From contig DJOI01000022.1 of the NCBI GenBank assembly GCA_002439605.1, positions 1 through 34,477 of the forward strand: a stretch of DNA of 34,477 nucleotides, written 5' to 3'. The notes beneath the pieces were generated by a model. It had not been told where the DNA came from and made no database searches. It was given only the letters and a program-made list of their open reading frames with translations. Positions 8,771 through 15,487 of this stretch are shown here, piece after piece (the stretch's first letter is position 1; the number at the start of each line of letters is the position of its first letter). Origin of the DNA: Candidatus Segatella mututuai (GTDB taxonomy: Bacteria > Bacteroidota > Bacteroidia > Bacteroidales > Bacteroidaceae). The translations under genes and the position numbers were made by a program.

Positions 8771-8851
8771 GCACAACAGTCGTTTGAAAGTCACAAATTG
8801 TTTGAAAGCCGCACATCAGCAAACGTAAGTTATCAGCTGTTGTGCGGCTTT
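8771..8851 (+). terminator. Terminator hairpin after the phosphatase gene, with a competing arm
   Basis: AAAGCCGCACA (8805-8815) pairs with TGTGCGGCTTT (8841-8851), an 11-bp stem whose 3' side ends in T's. Upstream GCACAACAG (8771-8779) is exactly complementary to CTGTTGTGC (8837-8845), so the right arm has two possible partners. Confidence 0.65.
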
Positions 8852-8999
8852 ATAAATAATGATAGATAAACTATGTCTGTGCCTATGAAAATAATAGAAT
8901 TCACGAGTTTTATGCCTACTTCCAAACTTTTATATCCTACTTTGGCATCTTGCATGAATTATTTCATGAACATATTAGCTTTATGTGAATTATTTTGAG

Positions 9000-9007
9000 T
9001 ACCTTTG
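9000..9007 (+). promoter_or_regulatory. fhs promoter (-7 element)
   Basis: TACCTTTG lies 25 bases before the fhs start, implying a very short leader. A TTTA-type -33 candidate is at 8980-8983. Confidence 0.5.
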
Positions 9008-9031
9008 CAGCAACAAAAACATATTATTCTT

Positions 9032-10696
9032 ATGCTGACAGATATAGAAATAGCTAATTCGGTAAAACTACGACCCATCGACGACATAGCAGCCGAATTG
9101 GGAATCAACGAAAATCTGGTTGAGAACTACGGCAAATACATAGCCAAGATTTCTACCAACATTATAGACAAGAAAAAGTTTAAGAACCATCACCTCATCC
9201 TCGTTACAGCCATTAGTCCTACGAAAGCAGGCAATGGAAAGACTACCGTGTCGGTAGGTTTGGCATTGGGAATGCATAAGATAGGCAAGAAAGCTGTATT
9301 GGCACTTCGCGAGCCTTCCTTGGGTCCCTGCTTCGGCATGAAGGGCGGTGCTGCTGGTGGCGGTTATGCCCAGGTGTTGCCAATGGACAAAATCAATCTT
9401 CACTTTACAGGCGACTTCCATGCTATCACTGCTGCCAACAACATGATAGCAGCCCTGCTCGACAATTATCGTTTCCAGCACGAGGAAGAAGGCTTCAAAC
9501 TGAAGAAGATACTTTGGCGTCGCATCATAGACGTCAACGACCGTAGTTTGCGACAGATTATCACAGGATTGGGCGAAAAGAACGGTATAGAGACCCAGAC
9601 TGGGTTCGACATCACACCAGCCTCCGAAATCATGGCCATCATGTGCTTTGCTACGAGCGTGGATGATTTGCGCCGTCGCATAGACAACATTCTGCTCGGA
9701 ATCACCGAGGACAACAAGCCTTTCAGAGTGAAAGATATGGGTGTTGGAGGCAGCATCGTCGCCTTGTTGCTCGATGCTCTGAGCCCTAACCTGGTACAGA
9801 CAACCGAAGGAACTCCAGCCTTTGTCCACTGCGGTCCATTTGCCAATATTGCCCATGGTTGCAACTCTGTGATGGCAACGGCTGCCGCACTCGAATATGG
9901 GGACTACGCCATTACCGAGGCTGGATTCGGTGCAGACTTAGGTGCCGAGAAGTTCTTCAACATCAAGTGCCGCAAAGCTGGTCTGCAGCCTGCCCTTACC
10001 GTATTGGTTGTTACTCTGCAAGCTCTCAAGATGCACGGTGGCGTATCGCTCGAAGACATCAAGAAACCAAATATCGAGGGCATGGAGAAAGGTTACTGGA
10101 ATCTTGACAAACACATAAGCAACATGAAAAGCTTCGGTCAAACAGTAGTGATTGCCTTCAACAAGTTTGCCACCGATACCGAAAAAGAGATTGACGTACT
10201 TCGCAAACATTGCGAGGAAATGGGATGCGGGTTTGCCGTAAACAGTGCCTTTGCAGAAGGTGGAAAAGGAGCCAAGGAACTGGCAGAGTTGGTTGTGAAA
10301 ACCATTGACGAGCATCCTTCTACCCCCCTGAAGTTGACCTACAACGACGATGAGCCAGTTTTGCAGAAGATAGAAGATGTAGCTTTCCGTCTATATGGAG
10401 CAGGTTGCGTGACCTTAAGCGAATCAGCTCAGGCCATGATAGAAGAAATTAAGAAATTGGGCGTAAGCCACTTCCCCATCTGTATTGCCAAGACACAATA
10501 TAGTTTTTCTACTGATGCCAAGGCTTATGGACCTACCAATGGATTCGAACTCCACGTAAGAGACATCGCCCTAAACATGGGTGCTGAGATGATTGTTGTC
10601 ATTGCAGGTCCTATCATGCGCATGCCTGGACTCCCCAAATCACCACAAGCCGAGCGCATCGATGTGGTGAATGGCAAGATAACAGGCTTGTCATAA
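9032..10696 (+). CDS. fhs: Formate-tetrahydrofolate ligase
   Basis: ATP-dependent ligation of formate to tetrahydrofolate giving 10-formyl-THF, feeding purine and fMet synthesis in the cytoplasm. The nucleotide-binding loop SPTKAGNGKTT is at residues 62-72. Other strong family blocks are EPSLGPCFGMKGGAAGGGYAQV (only part quoted: SLGPCFGMKGGAAGG), HFTGDFHAITAANN, VHCGPFANIAHGCNS and ITEAGFGADLGAEKF. The end, MRMPGLPKSPQAERIDV, is the classic Fhs C terminus. Length 554 equals the family norm. The ATG at 9032 was chosen over an in-frame TTG at 9005 because that TTG is inside the promoter. Single-gene unit, convergent with queH only 8 bases away. PabB/PabC at the window start feed the same folate pool, though they are not co-transcribed. 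Confidence 0.97.
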   Translation: MLTDIEIANSVKLRPIDDIAAELGINENLVENYGKYIAKISTNIIDKKKFKNHHLILVTAISPTKAGNGKTTVSVGLALGMHKIGKKAVLALREPSLGPCFGMKGGAAGGGYAQVLPMDKINLHFTGDFHAITAANNMIAALLDNYRFQHEEEGFKLKKILWRRIIDVNDRSLRQIITGLGEKNGIETQTGFDITPASEIMAIMCFATSVDDLRRRIDNILLGITEDNKPFRVKDMGVGGSIVALLLDALSPNLVQTTEGTPAFVHCGPFANIAHGCNSVMATAAALEYGDYAITEAGFGADLGAEKFFNIKCRKAGLQPALTVLVVTLQALKMHGGVSLEDIKKPNIEGMEKGYWNLDKHISNMKSFGQTVVIAFNKFATDTEKEIDVLRKHCEEMGCGFAVNSAFAEGGKGAKELAELVVKTIDEHPSTPLKLTYNDDEPVLQKIEDVAFRLYGAGCVTLSESAQAMIEEIKKLGVSHFPICIAKTQYSFSTDAKAYGPTNGFELHVRDIALNMGAEMIVVIAGPIMRMPGLPKSPQAERIDVVNGKITGLS

Positions 10697-10704
10697 GACA
10701 CTTT

Positions 10705-11358
10705 TCACTTTTGGTCGCCAATAATTCTCTTGTTTTTCCGCATCGCTTCTGAAGCGGCAAGACTGAACTCACAGCCACAATACAACTGATTATAGAACTT
10801 ATTGAGGTGCAGCAACTCGCTGCGCCTTAATTGCAATCCTCCCTTTCGCCAATTCTGGCTCCACCACTCCACATCAGGACAATCGCTTACAGCCATCATC
10901 CCCGCTATGTCTATCTGTCGTATGTTCTTCCAGCGAGAGGAAGCCAACGTGGTGGTAAGCCACTTGAAACCATGTGCTTGCGCATAGCGAGCCGCATGGT
11001 GCAGTCGATACTGGAAGCACACCGAACACCGAGAACCTCTTTCTGGCTCGCTCTCCAGTCCAGCAATAGCCTCTTTCCAGTCGGCATGATTGTACTCGTC
11101 TTCCACATATTGCACATCTTGTTGCTCGAGAAAACGCATGAGCTCATGCTTGCGAATATCGTACTCCTGTTGTGGATAGATATTGGAATTTGAAAAATAC
11201 ACGGTTGGCCGGATACCATTGTTCAGCATACACTCCACGATGGCAGCCGAGCAAGGCGCACAACAGGCATGCAGCAGTACCGAATGTTCGTTGGCGAGAG
11301 CATCATCCGGCAAATCAATCTTCAAAAATTTATATTGCTCTTCGGGTTGTATCTTCAT
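10705..11358 (-). CDS. queH: Epoxyqueuosine reductase QueH
   Basis: QueH (former DUF208) reduces epoxyqueuosine to queuosine in tRNA, the last step of queuosine synthesis, replacing the unrelated QueG. The metal/Fe-S cysteines are all visible: HACCAPCS near residue 31-38, RGSRCSVCFQYRL near 107-119, and YCGCEFS near 194-200. Other family segments are YFSNSNIYPQQEY and TTTLASSRWKN. Length 217 is normal. Convergent with fhs. A TACTTTTG promoter on the minus strand (11473-11480) gives a leader of about 110 bases containing a small hairpin. Confidence 0.93.
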   Translation of the reverse strand: MKIQPEEQYKFLKIDLPDDALANEHSVLLHACCAPCSAAIVECMLNNGIRPTVYFSNSNIYPQQEYDIRKHELMRFLEQQDVQYVEDEYNHADWKEAIAGLESEPERGSRCSVCFQYRLHHAARYAQAHGFKWLTTTLASSRWKNIRQIDIAGMMAVSDCPDVEWWSQNWRKGGLQLRRSELLHLNKFYNQLYCGCEFSLAASEAMRKNKRIIGDQK

Positions 11359-11472
11359 CTTATTCTTTTTTACGACTAATCCTCAAGGGCGGAAAGCCCA
11401 AAATATACTCAAAAAGGAAAATGGAGTACAGTCCTCACGACACCCTCCATCCCAAATATGCGAAAACTTTAG

Positions 11473-11480
11473 CAAAAGTA
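11473..11480 (-). promoter_or_regulatory. queH promoter candidate
   Basis: Minus-strand TACTTTTG matches TAnnTTTG about 115 bases upstream of queH. The leader between contains ATGGAG (11421-11426) pairing with CTCCAT (11445-11450). Confidence 0.4.
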
Positions 11481-11545
11481 CACTTTTTTGATGAATAATA
11501 GCATTTAATGTAGTTAAAAAAAATAAAGATTACCCTCCTAAACGC

Positions 11546-11576
11546 AACAAAGCCGCTGGAAACCAGCAGCTTTGTT
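11546..11576. terminator. Strong hairpin marking the chromosome side of the prophage border
   Basis: AACAAAGC (11546-11553) pairs with GCTTTGTT (11569-11576), and inside it GCTGG (11555-11559) pairs with CCAGC (11563-11567) across an AAA loop. T-rich sequence follows on the plus strand. No gene ends immediately before it on the plus strand. The rest of 11359-11826 shows no supported gene. Confidence 0.55.
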
Positions 11577-11826
11577 AGTGTTTGTTATTTGTTTGCTAAT
11601 GTTTGCTTGTATTAGCCAAAATTGTCGTACACTATTTTGCCGCCTTTTTATAGTCCCCTTGTGATAAGAGACTTATGTGATTTTATATTTTTTCGAGGGA
11701 CAAAAACAACACGAAACACACATTTTTGCATGATTTCGGTGGCTCTCCCACCCCATTACGATTGTTTAAAGATATACTTTTCCTCTCCCACTTTCGATGT
11801 GTCTTTGCCGAAAAATTCAAGAAACT

Positions 11827-12072
11827 ATGTTCAAGAGATTATATAAATTTTTCGAGACTTTGTATTACCAGCGCATCTACATGAAAATTTTTCTTGCCTT
11901 GCAAGAAAGGGGGAACCATGCTTATTTCACATTGAGAGAAACGGATGAAGTTTTCGAACATATCACTGGTTGTTCTTCTTGTGAATTAACTTACGACGTG
12001 TCACAAAAGTTCCATCCTTGCACTCAACAAATTGGTCAAGAGAAGCAGAATGAGGCAGCAGGACAGGAATAG
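11827..12072 (+). CDS. Doubtful small ORF at the phage left end
   Basis: An 81-residue frame from ATG 11827 (MFKRLYKFFETLYYQRIY...). It includes a CSSCELTYD segment with two close cysteines. Its last 110 bases lie antisense to the better supported leftward gene 11963-12391, and no clear promoter precedes it. I recognise no family. It may be a real short gene whose end overlaps its neighbour, or chance. Confidence 0.2.
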   Translation: MFKRLYKFFETLYYQRIYMKIFLALQERGNHAYFTLRETDEVFEHITGCSSCELTYDVSQKFHPCTQQIGQEKQNEAAGQE

Positions 12073-12391
12073 AGAATTTTATTCTTGAGAGATTTTGCGT
12101 CTTCTCTTCAGTACCCAGTTTGGCTTCACCTCCAATAGAGAAAAGCCCTGCTACTTGAATGCCCGTCTTACCACTTCCTCCAGTTTGCTCGGAAGATTCC
12201 GTGGTTACAGCTACATCAAAGTCAACATATGATATTCTCGCAACGCCCTTCTCCATAAGGACACAATCTGTCCTTTTGCCTTCCACGACAAGTGGGGCTA
12301 TTGTAGCATAATCCTTAACAGCTTCCTGGGTTTCCTTAACAGCCTCAACTATATCAGTAAGAGCTGCCTTTACAAATTCTTTCAGTTCCAT
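11963..12391 (-). CDS. Trypco2-like domain protein at the phage control region
   Basis: A 142-residue protein: an N-terminal helix MELKEFVKAALTDIVEAVKE, then a hydrophilic linker, then beta-rich segments ISYVDFDVAVT, TGIQVAGLFSIGGEAK and LSRIKFSIPVLLP. This order (amphipathic helix, then V.FDVAV... and ...SRIKFSIP strands) resembles the trypco2 ('trypsin-co-occurring') domain known from predicted bacterial conflict systems; the assignment is from memory and not certain. No protease or effector neighbour is visible. It is divergent from the XRE repressor, with its start 228 bases from the repressor start, so it is probably expressed from the lysogen and controlled by the shared operator. ATG 12391 was preferred to a GTG two codons upstream. 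Function unknown. Confidence 0.6.
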   Translation of the reverse strand: MELKEFVKAALTDIVEAVKETQEAVKDYATIAPLVVEGKRTDCVLMEKGVARISYVDFDVAVTTESSEQTGGSGKTGIQVAGLFSIGGEAKLGTEEKTQNLSRIKFSIPVLLPHSASLDQFVECKDGTFVTRRKLIHKKNNQ

Positions 12392-12465
12392 ACACACTTT
12401 CCTTTACTCTGAGTAAGACTTTTCGCTGATGAAAAAAGGGAATGAAAAGGGCGAATTCTATTAAT

Positions 12466-12480
12466 CATAATTACCCTTAT
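12466..12480. repeat. 15-bp inverted repeat, left copy
   Basis: CATAATTACCCTTAT is the exact reverse complement of 13630-13644. The left copy overlaps a TATTTTTG promoter-like element (12478-12485); the right copy ends on the ATG of the gene at 13642. The two bracket the XRE repressor and lipoprotein genes. Confidence 0.6.
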
Positions 12481-12534
12481 TTTTGCATATTAAAAATAAA
12501 CAAATTTCAATGCAATAGCATTTGAATTATGATG

Positions 12535-12620
12535 CAAAGATAAGACAAATGACTGAAAAAACAGACAATAATCTTATTTTTATAACTTTTATTAACTTAA
12601 TAAACAGAATATTGTCTTAT
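12535..12620. promoter_or_regulatory. Divergent control region with inverted operator half-sites
   Basis: Minus-strand TATCTTTG at 12535-12542 is a good promoter for the leftward trypco2-like gene. It overlaps ATAAGACAA (12540-12548), whose exact inverse TTGTCTTAT is at 12612-12620 and covers the first two bases of the XRE start codon. A related AGACAATAATCTTAT lies between (12563-12577). These are probable repressor operators: one would block the leftward promoter, one would block the repressor's own start (autoregulation). Confidence 0.5.
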
Positions 12621-12975
12621 GGAAGGTAAGATACTAAAGCATAAATTAATGGAGCTGAATAAGACACAAAAGGAATTGTCTGAGCTTCTTGGCATAACAT
12701 CGCAATCTGTTAATGCAATTTTGTCGGCTAAAGATGTCCGTTCAGGAACTATCGAGAGAATTGCCCAAGTTCTTAATGTACCTGTTAGCTTTTTCTTTGG
12801 TGAAATGGGGGCAAAACAGCACGCTATAGCCAACGGAAACAAGTCCGTTGCAGCCATCAATAGTAGCATTTCTTCCCCCACTGAAGAAGTGCTGAAGGAG
12901 CGTGTCAAGTCGTTGGAAACATTGGTAGCTGAGAAGGAAAGATTGATTAACGTACTGATGGAGGGTAGAAAATGA
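12619..12975 (+). CDS. XRE-family phage repressor-like regulator
   Basis: 118 residues with an N-terminal Cro/CI helix-turn-helix: KTQKELSELLGITSQSVNAILSAKD (only the core ELLGITSQSVNAIL quoted as the HTH) at about residues 15-38, then GTIERIAQVLNVPVSFFFGE, typical of the fifth helix of XRE domains. The C terminus (about 85-118) is a short predicted coiled coil, EVLKERVKSLETLVAEKERLI, probably for dimerisation. No peptidase (S24) domain is present, so it is not a self-cleaving CI of lambda type. Its start codon sits in one half of an inverted repeat, which suggests autoregulation. Its stop overlaps the lipoprotein start by 4 bases (ATGA). Confidence 0.85.
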   Translation: MEGKILKHKLMELNKTQKELSELLGITSQSVNAILSAKDVRSGTIERIAQVLNVPVSFFFGEMGAKQHAIANGNKSVAAINSSISSPTEEVLKERVKSLETLVAEKERLINVLMEGRK

Positions 12976-13616
12976 GAAAGTTGATAATCAGTATGATTGC
13001 TATATTGTCATTGTCTGCTTGTGAAAAATCAAGCGACAGCGATGTCATTACTGAATGGAAAGGAACTTTTTTAGCTATAGAACCTGGATATGCTTGGGAT
13101 ACTGAGCATATTGAAATCGATTTACCCAAAGAGCTTCTTAATTCGTTGAAATATAACACTATAGAGAAAGATTCCGCAGTCGCAATCGGAATAGAAAGCC
13201 CAAGCATCGAATCTGATTACGCCATCAGAGTTAGCGATACAAATGGCAATATTACATTTGATGAGACAACCAAATGTGATAGTTTGATGGAGGTAAGACA
13301 TTACACTTTCTACACATTCGAGAAGGGGATATTTGGTAGAGCTGAAGTAACAGAAAATGCTATAATTCTTGATGGTGGAGCGTGGACTTTAAATTTGCCT
13401 GCGTCTTATCAGTATTATTTTTCAAAAGGCACAAACAAAACTGAAAGCAAACCATTCGTTAAGCACTTTCACTATTCTGGAGAGTTCCAAGTTATCCGTT
13501 CTGAGAAAAATACGGTCCTCGAAAATAAGGATTATACGTTTGAACTGAGTGCTGACGGGAAACTTGTGATGCTAAAACCGAAACATCTGGAAATTGGAAT
13601 TTTGGATAGAAAATAG
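12972..13616 (+). CDS. Phage-encoded lipoprotein (possible superinfection-exclusion or conversion gene)
   Basis: 214 residues. The N terminus MRKLIISMIAILSLSACEKSSDSD has a lipobox LSAC with Cys17 as the lipid-attachment residue, followed by Ser/Asp-rich sequence, a pattern compatible with export to the outer membrane or surface in Bacteroidota. The remainder looks beta-rich, with several short strands ending KLVMLKPKHLEIGILDRK. I recognise no family. It overlaps the repressor stop by 4 bases, so it is co-expressed with the repressor in the lysogen. Base composition is AT-rich compared with the recombination genes further right, consistent with a 'moron' acquired separately. Blocking of infection by related phages is a plausible role by analogy, not shown by sequence. 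Confidence 0.75.
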   Translation: MRKLIISMIAILSLSACEKSSDSDVITEWKGTFLAIEPGYAWDTEHIEIDLPKELLNSLKYNTIEKDSAVAIGIESPSIESDYAIRVSDTNGNITFDETTKCDSLMEVRHYTFYTFEKGIFGRAEVTENAIILDGGAWTLNLPASYQYYFSKGTNKTESKPFVKHFHYSGEFQVIRSEKNTVLENKDYTFELSADGKLVMLKPKHLEIGILDRK

Positions 13617-13629
13617 GTTTCTATTGAAG

Positions 13630-13644
13630 ATAAGGGTAATTATG
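13630..13644. repeat. 15-bp inverted repeat, right copy
   Basis: ATAAGGGTAATTATG, the exact inverse of 12466-12480. It contains the ribosome-binding region and ATG of the following gene, so a bound protein would block that gene's translation start or promoter exit. Confidence 0.6.
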
Positions 13645-13878
13645 GTAAAAACAAAAGAAAACGGCGTAAAAAAGGTTAAAGTCGTCACAAAAGTAAATGT
13701 GCCTGCAACCATAAGGCAAATTCCTCATGGAGAGACGGCTCGCTTCACCCGTCAGGAATTAGGAGCAGAGAGTGTAGTTCGCTCTGCTATTTGGCGAGAG
13801 AACTCAAAACTAATCGATCCAGAGTTCTCTATGAAACTCATTGACAACGGAATGTTCTACGACATCACAAGAAAGTGA
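13642..13878 (+). CDS. Small early phage protein, function unknown
   Basis: 78 residues: a Lys/Val-rich start MVKTKENGVKKVKVVTKVNV followed by PATIRQIPHGETARFTRQELGAESVVRSAIWRENSKL (only partly quoted: RQIPHGETARFTRQELG). The GETARFTR...SVVRSAIWR part suggests a small helical nucleic-acid-binding protein, but I recognise no family. The ATG at 13642 was chosen over an upstream in-frame ATG at 13594 because it follows AAGATAAGGG and because 13594 lies inside the lipoprotein gene. The start is covered by the right copy of the 15-bp inverted repeat. Confidence 0.7.
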   Translation: MVKTKENGVKKVKVVTKVNVPATIRQIPHGETARFTRQELGAESVVRSAIWRENSKLIDPEFSMKLIDNGMFYDITRK

Positions 13879-13879
13879 G

Positions 13880-13939
13880 ATGTGTATGAATGCAAAGATA
13901 ACGATAAAAGGCGTCAACAGTGCGTCCACCTTCACTTAA
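13880..13939 (+). CDS. Possible 19-residue leader peptide
   Basis: ATG at 13880 gives MCMNAKITIKGVNSASTFT and stops 13 bases before the DUF4494 gene. AAAGTGAG precedes it. It could couple translation to the DUF4494 gene or be chance; nothing else supports it. Confidence 0.2.
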   Translation: MCMNAKITIKGVNSASTFT

Positions 13940-13959
13940 AACATATACAATCATGACAG
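13936..13959 (+). repeat. 24-bp start-site repeat, copy 1
   Basis: These 24 bases, ending in the first codons of the DUF4494 gene, are identical to 16879-16902 at the start of the coiled-coil gene. The core is AAAACATATACAATCATGAC. It is an A-rich, Shine-Dalgarno-free translation start region. Confidence 0.8.
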
Positions 13960-14444
13960 AAACAACAAACAACTTACGCTCCAGAACCTCCAAATGGTTC
14001 GAGTGCTCCGTCAAGTACCAGAAGATGCTGGATGACGGCACAGACAAAATGACCACGGAGCATTACGTGGTCGATGCCCTCTCCTTCACTGAGGCCGAGT
14101 CCTCCATCATAGAGAACATGAAGCCCTACATTTCTGGCGATTTCCATGTTACCGACATTCACCCCGCGGCTTACACCGAAGTGTTCTTCAATGAGCAGTA
14201 CAACGCCGACCGTTGGTACAAAGTTCGCATCGCATTTGTTACCATCGACGAGAAGACGGGGAAGGAAAAGAAGTCTTATTCTCGATACTTAGTCAACGCT
14301 TCCTGTCTCAACGAGGCATTGAAAAGCATAGACAAGGCTTTCGCCGACACAATGCTCGATTATCAGTCTGTCAACATCTCTGAGTCAACCATACTCGATG
14401 TATTCGAGCACAAAGTGAAGGAGGAAAGGATAAATGGAGATTAG
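13953..14444 (+). CDS. DUF4494 phage protein
   Basis: 163 residues with features of DUF4494, a family common in Bacteroidota phages and mobile elements: KWFECSVKYQKML near the N terminus, the block EHYVVDALSFTEAESSIIEN near 40-59, MKPYISGDFHVTDIHPAAYTEVF near 60-82, and WYKVRIAFVTIDEKTGKEK near 90-110. No enzymatic motif is visible and the role is unknown. ATG 13953 was chosen because it follows the 24-bp start element shared with the gene at 16896; a longer frame from 13920 lacks such support. The next small gene begins 10 bases before this one ends. Confidence 0.82.
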   Translation: MTETTNNLRSRTSKWFECSVKYQKMLDDGTDKMTTEHYVVDALSFTEAESSIIENMKPYISGDFHVTDIHPAAYTEVFFNEQYNADRWYKVRIAFVTIDEKTGKEKKSYSRYLVNASCLNEALKSIDKAFADTMLDYQSVNISESTILDVFEHKVKEERINGD

Positions 14445-14580
14445 AATCATAGAGGAAGGCGACAACCTTCATCATCTTTTCATGGGCAACAAGGACATTT
14501 GGTTGACAACCGATGCACTGAAAGACCTATCGCACAAACTTGAATATTATTCAGTCCTAAAGGGATTGAACAAACTATAA
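14434..14580 (+). CDS. Small phage ORF, 48 residues
   Basis: MEIRIIEEGDNLHHLFMGNK... to a stop at 14578-14580. GGAGGAAAGG lies just before the ATG, an unusually good ribosome-binding site for this genome, and the start overlaps the DUF4494 stop region. Charged, soluble; no family recognised. The tight spacing supports it as a real gene. Confidence 0.6.
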   Translation: MEIRIIEEGDNLHHLFMGNKDIWLTTDALKDLSHKLEYYSVLKGLNKL

Positions 14581-14591
14581 ACCATACTATT

Positions 14592-14801
14592 ATGAGCAAA
14601 TACATCAGATTCGCAATATGCGCCGCTGTCATCCTCTGTGCTTTCAAGGTCGCTGGTGATGCTGACCGTGAGGAATATGCCATACTCACCATGTCGCAGA
14701 CGGAGTATGACGAGATAAAGGATAGTTTGTCGAACATTCACAACTCAGAGCCGTCCGATGGTCAGATAGCCAAGGAATGGTATAGCAGAAAGGACAAGTA
14801 A
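14592..14801 (+). CDS. Small membrane or exported phage protein
   Basis: 69 residues. Residues 5-21 (IRFAICAAVILCAFKVAG) form a hydrophobic N-terminal helix, either a signal anchor or cleavable signal; the rest is acidic and helical (SQTEYDEIKDSLSNIHNS). It lies 11 bases after the preceding small ORF and 1 base before the next one, so it belongs to the same early operon. No family recognised. Confidence 0.6.
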   Translation: MSKYIRFAICAAVILCAFKVAGDADREEYAILTMSQTEYDEIKDSLSNIHNSEPSDGQIAKEWYSRKDK

Positions 14802-14802
14802 C

Positions 14803-14973
14803 ATGAGAGCATTACTAACATTCGACACAGGAGAAAAGATTATCGGCGAAGTCCTGCTTCCGAAGAATTCGGGGGGGCAATGGGTAGAAAAGATAGAGCG
14901 TGACATCTTGGACGGCCTCAACAAACTGGGGGGAGTCCACAAGGTCACCAAGGTTCATTTATTAAGAAATTAA
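14803..14973 (+). CDS. Small phage ORF, 56 residues
   Basis: MRALLTFDTGEKIIGEVLLPKNSGG... ending KVTKVHLLRN. It begins one base after the previous stop. The alternation of strands and a central amphipathic helix (WVEKIERDILDGLNKLGG) suggests a small alpha/beta protein. No family recognised. Confidence 0.55.
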   Translation: MRALLTFDTGEKIIGEVLLPKNSGGQWVEKIERDILDGLNKLGGVHKVTKVHLLRN

Positions 14974-14984
14974 ATCATAAAATC

Positions 14985-15086
14985 ATGAGCATAAACCTCT
15001 ATCACAAGAACAACATGGAAATGATATTAACTCCCATCGTGCTCGCACTCTCCATACTGGCGGTGCGATACATGGACAACAGATAG
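14985..15086 (+). CDS. Small single-pass membrane peptide, 33 residues
   Basis: MSINLYHKNNMEMILTPIVL followed by ALSILAVRYMDNR: one hydrophobic helix near residues 13-28 with a short basic tail. Preceded by the AT-rich leader type used by its neighbours, and 6 bases before the HTH gene. Real but unclassified small phage proteins of this shape are common; evidence here is position and composition only. Confidence 0.45.
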   Translation: MSINLYHKNNMEMILTPIVLALSILAVRYMDNR

Positions 15087-15092
15087 AAGACT

Positions 15093-15371
15093 ATGAGCAA
15101 CGACGAACTTCTTACACAGCTGCAGGAGATACGCAACGCCACCCTGCTCCAGGCTAAGGACATCTACAACATGGACGAGGCTTGCCTCTTCCTCGGTGTC
15201 AAGAAGTGCTACCTCTACGAGCTGGTGCGCAAAAAGAAAATCAGATACTTCAAGTCGGCTGGTGGCAAGCTCACTTATTTCAAGCGCAAGGACCTGGAGA
15301 AGTGGATGACCGCCATCAAGATGCCTACTCTGTCGGACATCGATCAATCTGTGTTGCTCTGTTTAACATAA
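15093..15371 (+). CDS. MerR/AlpA-type helix-turn-helix (excisionase-like) protein
   Basis: 92 residues. The winged HTH region is clear: MDEACLFLGVKKCYLYELVRKKKIRYFKSAGGKLTYFKRKDLEKWM, in which DEACLFLGVKKCYLYELV is the HTH and KLTYFKRKDLEKW the wing and closing helix. This is the HTH_17/AlpA class found in excisionases and phage regulators of Bacteroidota. Residues 1-25 form a helical N-terminal extension (LLTQLQEIRNATLLQAKDIYN), typical of mobile-element versions. It could promote excision with an integrase (none visible in the window) or regulate the structured region that follows. Last gene before the hairpin-rich non-coding stretch. Confidence 0.82.
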   Translation: MSNDELLTQLQEIRNATLLQAKDIYNMDEACLFLGVKKCYLYELVRKKKIRYFKSAGGKLTYFKRKDLEKWMTAIKMPTLSDIDQSVLLCLT

Positions 15372-15448
15372 CGAGATTCTTAAACTCTAAGTAAAGTTCA
15401 TAAAAATGGTCATTAGTTTTAGGTAGAATAGATTGTGAAAAATCTCAA

Positions 15449-15482
15449 GCCATGCCTCCGCCGTGAGGCGCAAAGGCATGGC
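15449..15482 (+). ncRNA. Nested hairpin upstream of the tRNA-like element
   Basis: GCCATGCC (15449-15456) pairs exactly with GGCATGGC (15475-15482), and within it CGCC (15459-15462) pairs with GGCG (15467-15470) around a GTGA tetraloop. The end is 5 bases before the tRNA-like acceptor arm. It may be part of the same transcript, or a leader removed by processing. Confidence 0.55.
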
Positions 15483-15487
15483 AACTC

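Noticed and set aside
9068..9856. Leftward frame opposite fhs
   Set aside because: fhs is unmistakable on the plus strand over its full length.
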